A DNA stretch of 64,000 nucleotides from Pseudoneobacillus rhizosphaerae (GTDB taxonomy: Bacteria > Bacillota > Bacilli > Bacillales > Cytobacillaceae), in the NCBI RefSeq assembly GCF_917563885.1, contig NZ_CAKJTG010000003.1:184822-248821 (forward strand), read 5' to 3'. The notes beneath the pieces are model-generated. The model was given only the letters and a program-made list of their open reading frames with translations, did not search any database and had not been told where the DNA came from. A program made the translations under genes and the position numbers. Shown here in pieces: positions 34,987 through 44,459 of this stretch (its first letter is position 1; every line of letters begins with the position of its first letter).

Positions 34987-36216
34987 ATGAACGACATTCA
35001 AGAAAGAATTGAAAGACATATAGACTTATTGAGTGAATTTACTGCAACACCAGGGAAAGGCACTACTAGACTTACTTACAGTAAAGAAGATTTTCAAGCA
35101 CGTAAATATATAAAAGAAACGATGAAGGAATACGGTTTAACAGTTCGCGAAGACGGTTTCGGTAATATCTTCGGCAAGCTGGAAGGTTCGATAAAGGATG
35201 CGCCTAGCGTCCTAATCGGTTCCCATTTTGACTCAGTTCCAAACGGAGGCTCCTATGATGGACCCACCGGTGTGGTTGCAGCACTTGAAGTGGCAGCTCT
35301 TTTTTCAAAAAATCAATTAACACCCAAATACCCATTAGAAGTCATTGCCCTTGTGGAAGAAGAGGGATCAAGATTTGGTGGTGGACTAATGGGTTCTAGA
35401 GGAATTGTTGGAACCCTTAGCGAGGAAGACTTTTTCAATCTAAGAGATAAAGATGGTATTTCTACTGTTGAAGCCATGACCCAAATTGGGCTAGACCCAA
35501 CGCTTCCAAAAGTAAGAGATTCAAAAATGCTTAAGGCATTCCTTGAATTACACATCGAGCAAGGGCCAATTCTAGAAGAACAAAACATTCCAATTGGGGT
35601 AGTAGAAGCTATTGTTGGTTTAACTCAGTTAGAAGTAATCGTAACGGGTCAAGCAGGTCATGCCGGTACGACTCCGATGGACAAAAGATCAGATGCACTC
35701 GTGACGGCTGCCAGAATTATTGGTCAATTACCGGATCTAGCCATTGGTAAAGGGGAAGGCACGGTTATCACAACAGGTCGACTTCAGGTTTTTCCAAACG
35801 GGGCAAATGTCATTCCAGATAAAACCGTATTTTCCGTAGACATTCGATCTGGAAAGGAAGAAAACGTCCTTCAAGTCATAGAGGATGTGAAAAAATTAGT
35901 AGATTCCTTTAATGGCAATGGAATTCAAACCTCCATTGAACAGCAATTATATATTCAACCTAAAAAGATGAATCAAGATATTATTACGTTGTTAAAGGAA
36001 AAGAGTGGTCATTTTAACATTCCATCCTGTTCCATTAACAGTGGAGCAGGTCATGACGCAATGGTCTTTTCTGATTTTACCAATGTTGGAATGCTATTCA
36101 TTCCAAGTAAGAATGGTCTAAGTCATTGTCCTGAAGAATGGTCAGATTCACTTCATATTGCCAATGCTGTACAAATTTTATTTGAGACAGCTAAGCAGTT
36201 AACGGAGGCAGAGTAA
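34987..36216 (+). CDS. Zn-dependent M20-family amidase (N-carbamoyl-L-amino acid hydrolase/allantoate amidohydrolase type)
   Basis: This 409-residue two-metal hydrolase has GSHFDSVPNGGSYDGPTGV (metal His and bridging Asp), EEEGSRFGGGLMGSRG (catalytic and metal Glu), HIEQGP (metal His), GQAGHAGTTPM in the dimerisation lid and AGHDAM near the C-terminus. This is the AmaB/HyuC/AllC pattern, acting on N-carbamoyl or ureido acids. No allantoin genes are nearby, so N-carbamoyl-amino acid hydrolysis seems more likely. The next gene starts directly after its stop. Confidence 0.87.
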   Translation: MNDIQERIERHIDLLSEFTATPGKGTTRLTYSKEDFQARKYIKETMKEYGLTVREDGFGNIFGKLEGSIKDAPSVLIGSHFDSVPNGGSYDGPTGVVAALEVAALFSKNQLTPKYPLEVIALVEEEGSRFGGGLMGSRGIVGTLSEEDFFNLRDKDGISTVEAMTQIGLDPTLPKVRDSKMLKAFLELHIEQGPILEEQNIPIGVVEAIVGLTQLEVIVTGQAGHAGTTPMDKRSDALVTAARIIGQLPDLAIGKGEGTVITTGRLQVFPNGANVIPDKTVFSVDIRSGKEENVLQVIEDVKKLVDSFNGNGIQTSIEQQLYIQPKKMNQDIITLLKEKSGHFNIPSCSINSGAGHDAMVFSDFTNVGMLFIPSKNGLSHCPEEWSDSLHIANAVQILFETAKQLTEAE

Positions 36217-37416
36217 ATGATTCAAACTGAAATGAAAGAAATCATTCATTCAAAAATAAAAGAGGTCATCCAAACCAATAGTGAGGAACTAACTGAAATA
36301 CGTAGAAAACTCCATAGTGAGCCTGAATTATCTTGGGAAGAAGAACAAACAACCGCGTTCGTTTGTCAGTATCTGAGCGACTTAGGGGTTTCTTATCGAA
36401 GAACAGAACCAACGGGTGTAATTGCGACGATTATAGGTGGAAGGTCAGGCAAAACTGTCGCTTTACGAGCGGATATGGACGCTTTACCTGTTGAAGAGCT
36501 GAATACAGATTTATCGTATGCATCGAAGGAAACAGGGAAAATGCACGCGTGTGGCCATGATGCTCATACGGCAATGCTGTTAACTGCAGCCAAAGCATTA
36601 AACGAGATCAAGGATGAATTGCCTGGAAATGTAAGGCTGATTTTTCAACCAGCTGAGGAACTAGCTCAAGGGGCAAAAGAAATGGTTAAGCAGGGAGCAA
36701 TGGAAGATGTCGATAACGTTTTCGGAATCCACATCTGGTCACAGATGCCGACACAGAAAGTTTCCTGTACACCAGGACCATCCTTTGCCTCAGCGGATTT
36801 ATTTAAAGTAACCTTTAAAGGCAAAGGCGGGCACGGCGCGATGCCACATGATTGTATTGATGCAGCTATTGTGGCTTCCTCATTTGTCATGAATGTGCAA
36901 ACTGTAGTCTCAAGGACAGTGGATGCTCAACATCCGTCGGTTTTAACAGTTGGAAAAATGGTCGTTGGAACACGCTTCAATGTGATTGCCGAAAATGCGG
37001 TAATTGAAGGAACAGTCCGCTGTTTTAACCCTGAAACGAGGGACCATATCGAAACACAACTTCAGCATTACGCTGAGCAAGTAGCTGCTATATATGGTGC
37101 CACTGCAGAGGTGGAATACATTCGTGGAACACAAGCGGTTATCAATGAGAAAGATAGCGCTAAATTAGTGCAACAGGTAGCTTCGGCAGCATTTGGAGCA
37201 GATGCCTTGTATCACGAAAAGCCAACAATGGGAGCGGAAGATTTTAGCTTCTATTTAGATAAAGCACCTGGCAGCTTCGCGTTAGTCGGAAGCGGAAATC
37301 CTGAGAAGGACACCGAATGGGCGCATCACCATGGCAAATTTAATATTGATGAAGATGCGCTAGCAACTGGGGCGGAATTATACGCTCAATATGCTTGGGG
37401 TTATTTGAATCAGTGA
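36217..37416 (+). CDS. M20 family amidohydrolase (N-acyl amino acid hydrolase-like)
   Basis: This 399-residue peptidase M20D-type enzyme has RRKLHSEPELSWEE, ALRADMDALP, MHACGHDAHTAMLL (metal Cys/His), QPAEELAQGA (Glu pair) and GAEDFSFYL. The family removes acyl groups from amino acids, including auxin conjugates and N-acetyl-amino acids. The ATG abuts the preceding stop and uses a GGAGG box inside the upstream gene. Together with the carbamoylase it suggests stepwise or parallel cleavage of an imported conjugate. Confidence 0.88.
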   Translation: MIQTEMKEIIHSKIKEVIQTNSEELTEIRRKLHSEPELSWEEEQTTAFVCQYLSDLGVSYRRTEPTGVIATIIGGRSGKTVALRADMDALPVEELNTDLSYASKETGKMHACGHDAHTAMLLTAAKALNEIKDELPGNVRLIFQPAEELAQGAKEMVKQGAMEDVDNVFGIHIWSQMPTQKVSCTPGPSFASADLFKVTFKGKGGHGAMPHDCIDAAIVASSFVMNVQTVVSRTVDAQHPSVLTVGKMVVGTRFNVIAENAVIEGTVRCFNPETRDHIETQLQHYAEQVAAIYGATAEVEYIRGTQAVINEKDSAKLVQQVASAAFGADALYHEKPTMGAEDFSFYLDKAPGSFALVGSGNPEKDTEWAHHHGKFNIDEDALATGAELYAQYAWGYLNQ

Positions 37417-37426
37417 TTGTGTTGTT

Positions 37427-37455
37427 ACCTCTCCCTTTTATGGGAGAGGTTTTTT
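37427..37455 (+). terminator. Terminator of the amidohydrolase operon
   Basis: ACCTCTCCC-TTTTAT-GGGAGAGGTTTTTT. Confidence 0.9.
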
Positions 37456-37533
37456 GTGGTTTCTATAATTAGGTAGTATCATGATGATAGAAACTAACGA
37501 AAATTAGCTACTTAATTAAAAGGAGAAATGACG

Positions 37534-37947
37534 ATGACTAAAGAACTGTGGATTAATCTACCAGTTAAAGATATTGCAAGATCTAAAGAATTTTTCACGA
37601 AACTTGGTTTTAGTTTCCATCCACGACATCAAGATAGTCATGAAGCAGCAGGCTTAATAATTGGTGAAAAAAATGTAATGGTTATGCTCTTTCTAGAGTC
37701 CACCTTTAAAAAATTTACGAAAAATGAAATATCCGATACGACGCAAGCTACTGAAGTGCTATTTTCAATCGATGGAGAAAGCAGAGAAGAGGTAGATGAA
37801 TTGATTAAGAAGGCAATTGATGCAGGAGGAACTGTTTATAGCGAGCCTGGGGAACGGGATGGCTGGATGTACGGGGCAGGTTTCTCTGATTTAGATGGAC
37901 ATCGATGGAATGTGTTATATATGGATATGGCGAAAATGCCTAGTTGA
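37534..37947 (+). CDS. VOC family protein (glyoxalase-like)
   Basis: This protein of about 137 residues starts MTKELWINLPVKDIARSKEFF and contains DLDGHRWNVLYMD, the typical C-terminal module of the YfcH/YtjA-like VOC group. The canonical N-terminal metal His is replaced by Asn (WINLPV), so classical glyoxalase activity is doubtful. AAGGAG is 8 bases from ATG 37534 and too close to ATG 37528. Function is unknown. Confidence 0.83.
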   Translation: MTKELWINLPVKDIARSKEFFTKLGFSFHPRHQDSHEAAGLIIGEKNVMVMLFLESTFKKFTKNEISDTTQATEVLFSIDGESREEVDELIKKAIDAGGTVYSEPGERDGWMYGAGFSDLDGHRWNVLYMDMAKMPS

Positions 37948-37989
37948 AAAAATGCGGTCCACTCTTAAATAAGAGGACCGCATTTTTTT
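37947..37989. terminator. Bidirectional terminator
   Basis: AAAAAATGCGGTCC pairs with GGACCGCATTTTTTT, between convergent genes. Confidence 0.9.
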
Positions 37990-37998
37990 AGGTAACAC

Positions 37999-39213
37999 TC
38001 ATAACTCATTCTTTATTTTTGCGTACGTTTTCAAGCTAAACGCTTTAAACGGTGTTTCAACGAGTGGTTCAAAATTTTTAACAGCTGTTTCTGCAAATCG
38101 TAAAGCTTTTTTACGATCACCTAGTTCAAGATAGGATAGAGCCTTATATGAATCCAAAACAAAAAAGATGGATAAATCAAATGGATGGTGGAGTGGAGGA
38201 ACCACGACTTTGTTAAGAAACTGAAGAGCCTCTTCGTATCGACCTAAATAATAATATACTCTTCCTTTTCCAAGATAAAGCCAAGGCTCGTAGGCTTCCA
38301 TTTGTTTTGTAAATAAATGATCAATTTCCTCAAGAGCTTTTTTGTATTCACGTTTCTCAGAAATGAGTGCCATGAAATCAAGCACCTTACAAAACATAAT
38401 AGAATGTATATGGTCAGCGAATTCTCCATATTGCTGCAACTTTTTTGTATAATACTCTCTTTTATTTTCATCTTTAGTCATCATGCCCTGACACGCAGCA
38501 AGTCTATATAAATCATCTATGAGGTAAAAAATTCTTTTTTCTTTTGAAAACTGAAGAGCATTCTCCATCACATTAGTTGCTGATTCTGAATCACCGACTG
38601 CAAAATATAGAATAGCCTCATGATAATCAAGATCCAATCTTGTTATCGGATCGATATACGGATGATTGGACTCAATACTTTTCCGTTCAGTCAAAAAAAT
38701 ATCTAAAGCTTTCGTGTATTCATGATCGTTAAATTTACGCTTAGCCCGAAATAGGCCGATGGCTGTCCGATTGGCTGTAATATTCAGTTGATCGAACATT
38801 TGGGCAGCCTTATCCGATACATCCTGCCACTCCGGGTTCTTTTGATAGGCAAGTGAATAGCTATATAGTTCTAATAATCGAGCGACTTGATATCCTTGGG
38901 AAAAATGATTAACATGTGGCTCAATCAGTTCAACTAACTTTTTATATTTATCCTCGTCTTTTTCAGTTTGAGTATTATATATAATTTCAGCTTCCTCTAG
39001 CAGTTCAGCCAGTTCCTGTGTACTAATCTCCTCTAATAAATCGGACAATTCTACATCTAACTGCCCAGCGATATAACTTAGACTTTCCATGGATGGATTC
39101 GCTTTGTTATTTTCAATCAGGCTGAGCATCCCTTTTGTCAGTTCTGTTCCAGCAAGTGTTTCGAGTGTCATCTTTTTTTGCTTCCTTAATTTACGTATAC
39201 GTTCGCCTAGCAT
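37999..39213 (-). CDS. XRE-family regulator with TPR domain (RRNPP-like)
   Basis: This 404-residue protein has an N-terminal Cro/C1-type helix-turn-helix (residues 3-58: ERIRKLRKQKKMTLETLA, then KGMLSLIENNKANPSMESL) and a long alpha-helical TPR array (about 65-404), including WLYLGKGRVYYYLGRYEEAL and YKALSYLELGDRKKAL. The design is that of peptide- or ligand-responsive PlcR/Rgg/Rap-type regulators. It is divergent from an MFS exporter, and the shared 127-base gap contains two near-identical palindromes, so autoregulation and control of the exporter are likely. Confidence 0.83.
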   Translation of the reverse strand: MLGERIRKLRKQKKMTLETLAGTELTKGMLSLIENNKANPSMESLSYIAGQLDVELSDLLEEISTQELAELLEEAEIIYNTQTEKDEDKYKKLVELIEPHVNHFSQGYQVARLLELYSYSLAYQKNPEWQDVSDKAAQMFDQLNITANRTAIGLFRAKRKFNDHEYTKALDIFLTERKSIESNHPYIDPITRLDLDYHEAILYFAVGDSESATNVMENALQFSKEKRIFYLIDDLYRLAACQGMMTKDENKREYYTKKLQQYGEFADHIHSIMFCKVLDFMALISEKREYKKALEEIDHLFTKQMEAYEPWLYLGKGRVYYYLGRYEEALQFLNKVVVPPLHHPFDLSIFFVLDSYKALSYLELGDRKKALRFAETAVKNFEPLVETPFKAFSLKTYAKIKNEL

Positions 39214-39242
39214 ATCGATAGGAACACTCCTTATTAGTGGAT

Positions 39243-39261
39243 AGTTTAATTATATTAAACT
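39243..39261. promoter_or_regulatory. Operator 1 in the XRE/MFS intergenic region
   Basis: AGTTTAAT-TAT-ATTAAACT is a perfect 8-bp-arm palindrome. It lies just upstream of the -35 of the MFS promoter and in the leader of the regulator gene. Confidence 0.65.
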
Positions 39262-39266
39262 TTCAC

Positions 39267-39296
39267 TTGAAAAGAAAGAGGGGATTATGATATGAT
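39267..39296 (+). promoter_or_regulatory. Promoter of the MFS gene
   Basis: TTGAAA, 18-base spacer, TATGAT; flanked by operators 1 and 2. Confidence 0.55.
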
Positions 39297-39298
39297 TT

Positions 39299-39315
39299 GT
39301 TTAATTAAATTAAAC
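39299..39315. promoter_or_regulatory. Operator 2 at the MFS transcription start
   Basis: GTTTAATT-A-AATTAAAC is a perfect palindrome sharing the GTTTAAT/ATTAAAC arms with operator 1. Its position immediately after the -10 box predicts repression. Confidence 0.65.
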
Positions 39316-39340
39316 TTTTTTTCAGGAGTGGTGGTTAAGG

Positions 39341-40645
39341 ATGGATGAAAGCTTAAAGTTTAAAAAAGCAACATATCACCTCTATACATTTATGGTTAGT
39401 AAACTGATATCTACTTTTGGGTCACAGGTATATGCATTCGCCATTAGTTTCTATATTTTACAATTGACTGGTTCAGCTTCGAGTTTTGCCACGAATCTCA
39501 TATGCAACATATTACCTCGTACCCTAATTGCACCTTTTGTGGGAGCAATTGCGGATAAGTACTCCAAAAGAATGATTGTGATTACTGCACAAATCGCAAC
39601 TACTTTGACTATAGGTGGCCTTCTAGTGGTCACATTAACCTCTGGCCTGTCACTTGTTTCGATCTACGCAACTACTTGTATTTTGTCCATTTCATCAACA
39701 TTCTCTGGAGTAACATTTACTGCTTCCATAACAGGGTTGATTGATAAGGAAAGAATCCAAAAAGCGATGTCACTGAACCAAATGTCGATTTCATTTGCCG
39801 CAGTTGCGAGTCCAGCAGTTGGAGGTCTATTATATGGAACAGTGTCAATTCCAGTATTCCTCATCATTTACATGGTAGCATCGAGTGTAGCTGTTATCCT
39901 TGAATCAACGATGAATTTCAGGTTGTTTGCCAACCAGAAACAAGTGGTTGAGGACGGCGAAGCTAAAGAAACAATGTTTCAAAGTATAAAGGCAGGAATA
40001 CGATATTTAAAATTACAGCCTATCATCTTAACGATGATGTGGATTGGTTTATTAATTAATTTCTTATTTGGAGCTTTTGAAGTTGGTTATTCTTATATCT
40101 TGATAGATAAGTTGAAAATGGAATCCCAACATTTCGGTTTCACCCAAGGGGCTTTTTCAATCGGAATGCTGTTAATGTCGGTTTATTTTTCAGTACGGAA
40201 GGAAGTTAGATTTCCACTCCTTATCTCAAAGCGAGGAATTCTGGGAATGGCTGTACTTATGGGTGGAGTTGCCTTACCTCTACTAAACTCCTTGTCTTAC
40301 GGTTTAGTGTTTGCCTACTACATGACGCTAATGTTCTGTTTCGGATTGATGATTATCGTTATCAATACTCCGTTGCAAGTCATGTTGCAAAAGACGATTG
40401 ATGATGATTATAAAGGGCGTGTTTTTTCCATTATTGAGACGATGTCAATGGCACTTATGCCATTAGGAATGGTACTCTACGGTTTTCTTTATGATATTTT
40501 CCCTGGGCAATGGATCCTACTGCTGTCGGCTGCTTTACTCATTGTTGTAGTCCTGATCCTTGCCAGACCATCAGTTTTGCGAAAGGTTCATCCTGAATTA
40601 GAGGTGGGTAAAGGTGTGAAGGCAGAAGCTGGGGCTGTTTCGTAG
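39341..40645 (+). CDS. MFS transporter (DHA3-type exporter)
   Basis: This 434-residue, 12-helix transporter begins YHLYTFMVSKLISTFGSQVYAFAISFYIL and has a motif A variant GAIADKYSKRM, features of the DHA3 macrolide/siderophore exporter branch (EntS, MefA-like). It is divergent from the XRE/TPR regulator and its promoter carries that regulator's predicted operators. Substrate is unknown. The stop codon lies just before the repeat array at 40659. Confidence 0.85.
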   Translation: MDESLKFKKATYHLYTFMVSKLISTFGSQVYAFAISFYILQLTGSASSFATNLICNILPRTLIAPFVGAIADKYSKRMIVITAQIATTLTIGGLLVVTLTSGLSLVSIYATTCILSISSTFSGVTFTASITGLIDKERIQKAMSLNQMSISFAAVASPAVGGLLYGTVSIPVFLIIYMVASSVAVILESTMNFRLFANQKQVVEDGEAKETMFQSIKAGIRYLKLQPIILTMMWIGLLINFLFGAFEVGYSYILIDKLKMESQHFGFTQGAFSIGMLLMSVYFSVRKEVRFPLLISKRGILGMAVLMGGVALPLLNSLSYGLVFAYYMTLMFCFGLMIIVINTPLQVMLQKTIDDDYKGRVFSIIETMSMALMPLGMVLYGFLYDIFPGQWILLLSAALLIVVVLILARPSVLRKVHPELEVGKGVKAEAGAVS

Positions 40646-40658
40646 TAAGGTTGAAGCC

Positions 40659-40892
40659 CGCGAACAGTGAAAAAGGGGCAGAGCGGTCGCCAAGGAAGGT
40701 TCTTGGAGCCCGCGAACAGAGAAAAAGAGGGGTAACGGTCGCCAAGGAAGGTTCTTGGAGCCCGCGAACAGAGAAAAAGAGGGGTAACGGTCGCCAAGGA
40801 AGGTTCTTGGAGCCCGCGAACGGCGAAAAAGAGGGATATCGGTCGCCAAGTAAGGTTCTTGGAGCCCGCGAACAGAGAAAAAGAGGCGGAGC
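40659..40892. repeat. Tandem repeat array C (52-bp period, about 4.5 copies)
   Basis: Units beginning CGCGAACAGAGAAAAAGAGG occur at 40659, 40711, 40763, 40815 and 40867, with GGTCGCCAAGGAAGGTTCTT in each full unit. CCAAG-GAAGGTT-CTTGG gives a small hairpin per unit. It is more GC-rich than the surroundings. The period is not a multiple of three, so the overlapping frames here are chance frames. Confidence 0.93.
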
Positions 40893-40901
40893 GAAAATAG
40901 A

Positions 40902-40941
40902 CGAAAAAGCGAACAGTACATTAGCACTGTTCGCTTTTTCG
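40902..40941. terminator. Bidirectional terminator between array C and the SNF2 gene
   Basis: CGAAAAAGCGAACAGT and ACTGTTCGCTTTTTCG are a perfect 16-bp stem. Confidence 0.85.
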
Positions 40942-40970
40942 TTGCAACTAAGACGTTGACTAACACAAAA

Positions 40971-43900
40971 CTAGTCAATCCCTTTAATATCCAAAATCTC
41001 CCGAATATCCTCTTCCGTCAGCACAAGCGAACCTCTGTCCCTAGGATCAATAATCTCTTCCACAAGATGCCTCTTTTTCTCCTGCAGCTCATTCATTTTC
41101 TCTTCAATAGTACCGCGAGCAACAAGCTTGATTACTTGAACAACCTTAGTCTGACCCATGCGATGGGCGCGGTCTGCTGCCTGTTCCTCAACAGCGGGAT
41201 TCCACCAAAGATCATACAGAATAACCGTATCAGCCCCAGTTAAATTCAGGCCAGTTCCACCAGCTTTTAAGGAAATCAGAAATAGGTCACGCTCACCTTC
41301 ATTAAAACGCTCGCAAAGCTCAACCCGTTCCTCAGAAGGGGTTTGTCCATCTAGATAGAAAAACGGCAATCCAGCTCCAGTTAACTCTCTCCCAATCAAT
41401 CCAAGCATCTTAGTAAACTGTGAGAAAATCAACACTCGTCTACCAGAAATCCGAGATTCCTCGATAATCTGTTTCAACTGCTCAAATTTTGCCGAGCTAC
41501 CATTATAACCATCGATGAATAGAGAAGGATGACAACAAATTTGGCGTAATCGCGTCAAACCCGCAAGAATCCTAATACGATTCTTCTGAATGGTATCCTT
41601 GTCTAAATGCTTCAAGGTATCTTCACGAAGCTTTGCCAAATAAGCGGCATACAGTTTCTTTTGGTCTGGAAGTAAATCAACCAAATCCAACGATTCAATT
41701 TTTTCAGGAAGCTCTCCGAGTACGTCCTCCTTTAACCTACGAAGCAAGAATGGTCGAACACGGCGGGCAACCTTAGCCGTAGTTAAATGACTAAACTCCT
41801 TTAAACCTAGAAAAAGGTCAGGGAAGACGACGTGAAAGATGGACCAAAGCTCCTCCACGGAGTTCTCTACAGGTGTACCTGTCAAAGCAAAGCGGTGATT
41901 GGCCTTTACCCTTTTCACTGCCCGAGCAGTTTGGGTCAATGGATTCTTAAAGGCTTGTGCCTCATCATAAAACACAGTATGGAAGTCTTGTTTTTCAAAC
42001 CACTTTAAATCCCTACGTAACAAGGGGTAAGAAGTAATAATGACATCCATAACATCTATTTCCTTAAATAACTTAAGCCTTTCCTCCTTGGAGCCATCCA
42101 TGACAATCGCTTGTACCTCTGGGGCAAACTTCATCAGTTCATTCAGCCAGTTATATGTCAAAGAGGATGGGCAAACGATTAGGACAGGCTGCTTTTTTTC
42201 CCGAATAGCAGCAAGCTCTGAGACAATAAACGCAATGCTTTGCAACGTCTTGCCAAGTCCCATATCATCTGCTAGAATGCCACCGAATCCATAGCTAGCT
42301 AAAGTTTTCAGCCATTTATAACCCTTTATTTGATAATCTCGTAAAATAGGAGCAAGGCTACTGGGAACCTCGAAAGTCAACCGTTCAGGATGGTAAAAGC
42401 TATCCAAGAATTCTCGGAAACTTTCTTCAAATTGAAAGGTCTGCTCCTGATCCACCGTATCGAGTAGCTGAAGCCCCCTTACAATAGGAACATTTAAGCC
42501 ACTTTCCCAATCCTCTTCTTGGACTGGCACAGCTTTTAGAAAACGCTGAATCTCTTCAAATTCCCTCGTTTCTAGTGAAAGCAACGCTCCATTCCGCAAG
42601 CGATAATATTTCCGTTTTTCTTCTATTGCTTGGAGAATTTCCTTTATTTGATTGTCACGAATTCCATCCATCTCAAATTTAAATTCTAGCCAGTTTGTTC
42701 GTTCCTTTTGAACCTTCACTCGAATTTTAGGACGTGCATTTTCTCTAAATATCCGATTTCTAACAGCTGTCGTAGCATAAACTTGGACCAGTTTTTGCAA
42801 TTTGGGTACAACATGATACAAGAACTCATACTCCAGTTCTTCATTATGTAAAAAATACCCGCCATCTGTTTTCGCAAACATACTAGCATCCATTAGTTGT
42901 AGGATTTCAGCCTCTTTCACCACATCTCTAATGATGGCTGTACTTGATTTCGTTTCACTTTCATCTAAAGGGTTAATCACAGTATTCTCATATTGAAAAT
43001 CAAGCCCTGCAAGCAACCGATTTTTGACGCGATCTAAATAAAGCTTCGCAACAAGAGGGGTTTTATTTAACTTCATGGATAAGGAATGAGCTATCTTCAC
43101 ATGGCCCAATTTTTTTAACTTAGGCAGTACCTTTTCTAAAAATAAATCAATCTGTTCTTCACCAATTGGAATGATGTCAGTACTAGAAGTCTTCAGCATT
43201 TGCTTAAGCTCTAGAAGTCGTTCACCATCATCTTTTTTCATCTGGAAGAACGAGCTGCCTAATAAAACAGCCCCATACGAATCTAATATCAATAACTGAT
43301 TCAATCCCTTAATCTTCAATTGATAGCTAGCATCCTTCGTTTCGCTCATTTCAAATTGTAAAGGAAGGGCTTCATCCGAAAAGTAAATCTGATTAAATGT
43401 TTTCTCAGCATATTTTAGCTTCACTATAGGTGCTTGCTTAACGTATGGTACAAGTCTATCCCATGAAGAAGGAGGGATGAGTAAAAATTCCTTAGTGTTT
43501 GAGATGTCCGAATAAGCATTCAAATACATTTTTTCATCGTGAATGACATGAATCAATTGTTTAAGAATCGCATCTGTTTCGTTCAAGAAGCAATAGCGGT
43601 TAGGCTCGTATGAAAAATCTTTTGAAAGAAAGCTCTTATTACCTTCTTTTACTTGTTCAAGGAAGGTGCGAATATCGGCTACTTTCAATGGACCAATTTT
43701 TATTTCCACTCCGATTAAGTACTGATTATTTTGCATTCGAACAGGTTGGAAAATAAACTCAGCATCAAGGACTTCCCGATTTTCAAAGTGAAGCTGATGT
43801 CCACTTGAACGTGTCGGTTTATCATTAAATAGAGTTAACAAACCATCTGTTAGCGTAGGTAAGGTAACCTTGTCATTAAATATTTCATTAGGAAATGTAC

Positions 43901-44186
43901 CAAGTCTTTGATGCTCGTAAATGGACAATAAGACGGCTGCAATATGTTGGCAATCCTTTTGAAAGGAAGCTAGTTTCGGACAGCTGCATTTCGTAAGTAG
44001 ATCATCGTGCGCATCCTGTTCTACCGTTACCTCAAAATCCTCGTTACCCATAACCGTTGCAACGCAACTATGGGGACTATATTGTTGAAAATGAACTTTA
44101 TTAGCTCGATAAAAAGAGTCTCCTCGTTTGAAGGAGACTATGCCGCACATTTCTTGAATCATTTTTAAAGTTAATTTTATATTCAA
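40971..44186 (-). CDS. SNF2-family ATPase with SWIM zinc finger
   Basis: This 1071-residue protein has an N-terminal SWIM-type zinc finger (CSCPKLASFQKDCQHIAA, about 63-80), a bacterial SNF2-associated region, then the two RecA-like SNF2 lobes from about 610. Walker A is DDMGLGKTLQS and the Walker B/DExx box is DEAQ; motif III is ALTGTPVENS; helicase C contains LISLKAGGTGLNLTGAD and AADRAHRMGQ. Such proteins translocate on double-stranded DNA and are thought to remodel protein-DNA or RNA polymerase complexes. Start is TTG 44186 with AAGGAG 7 bases upstream. Confidence 0.93.
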   Translation of the reverse strand: MNIKLTLKMIQEMCGIVSFKRGDSFYRANKVHFQQYSPHSCVATVMGNEDFEVTVEQDAHDDLLTKCSCPKLASFQKDCQHIAAVLLSIYEHQRLGTFPNEIFNDKVTLPTLTDGLLTLFNDKPTRSSGHQLHFENREVLDAEFIFQPVRMQNNQYLIGVEIKIGPLKVADIRTFLEQVKEGNKSFLSKDFSYEPNRYCFLNETDAILKQLIHVIHDEKMYLNAYSDISNTKEFLLIPPSSWDRLVPYVKQAPIVKLKYAEKTFNQIYFSDEALPLQFEMSETKDASYQLKIKGLNQLLILDSYGAVLLGSSFFQMKKDDGERLLELKQMLKTSSTDIIPIGEEQIDLFLEKVLPKLKKLGHVKIAHSLSMKLNKTPLVAKLYLDRVKNRLLAGLDFQYENTVINPLDESETKSSTAIIRDVVKEAEILQLMDASMFAKTDGGYFLHNEELEYEFLYHVVPKLQKLVQVYATTAVRNRIFRENARPKIRVKVQKERTNWLEFKFEMDGIRDNQIKEILQAIEEKRKYYRLRNGALLSLETREFEEIQRFLKAVPVQEEDWESGLNVPIVRGLQLLDTVDQEQTFQFEESFREFLDSFYHPERLTFEVPSSLAPILRDYQIKGYKWLKTLASYGFGGILADDMGLGKTLQSIAFIVSELAAIREKKQPVLIVCPSSLTYNWLNELMKFAPEVQAIVMDGSKEERLKLFKEIDVMDVIITSYPLLRRDLKWFEKQDFHTVFYDEAQAFKNPLTQTARAVKRVKANHRFALTGTPVENSVEELWSIFHVVFPDLFLGLKEFSHLTTAKVARRVRPFLLRRLKEDVLGELPEKIESLDLVDLLPDQKKLYAAYLAKLREDTLKHLDKDTIQKNRIRILAGLTRLRQICCHPSLFIDGYNGSSAKFEQLKQIIEESRISGRRVLIFSQFTKMLGLIGRELTGAGLPFFYLDGQTPSEERVELCERFNEGERDLFLISLKAGGTGLNLTGADTVILYDLWWNPAVEEQAADRAHRMGQTKVVQVIKLVARGTIEEKMNELQEKKRHLVEEIIDPRDRGSLVLTEEDIREILDIKGID

Positions 44187-44459
44187 ATGCTTTCTCCTTC
44201 TGAAAAAAGTTTTCTATCTTATCTAGTAAATCCATTTTGCAGCTGAAAATTTATCTAATGCATATATAATTTTAACACATTTATTATTTTTCCCGTAGAA
44301 TCCCTTATTTTTAAATAATAAAAAAGGTTTAAAGTATTATTTAAATATTATAAGTTAGTATATCAAAAATTCTGTGAAGGTAATATTAATCAAAAGGGAC
44401 CTAAACGTGTATAGATAAAAAATCCTTTTCAAACAATACCATAGAAAAGGTGGTGCAAG

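Noticed and set aside
40598..40978. Several overlapping frames on both strands in the 40.6-40.98 kb region
   Set aside because: They are repeat-derived frames in array C; the 52-bp period shifts frame each unit and none has a convincing start.
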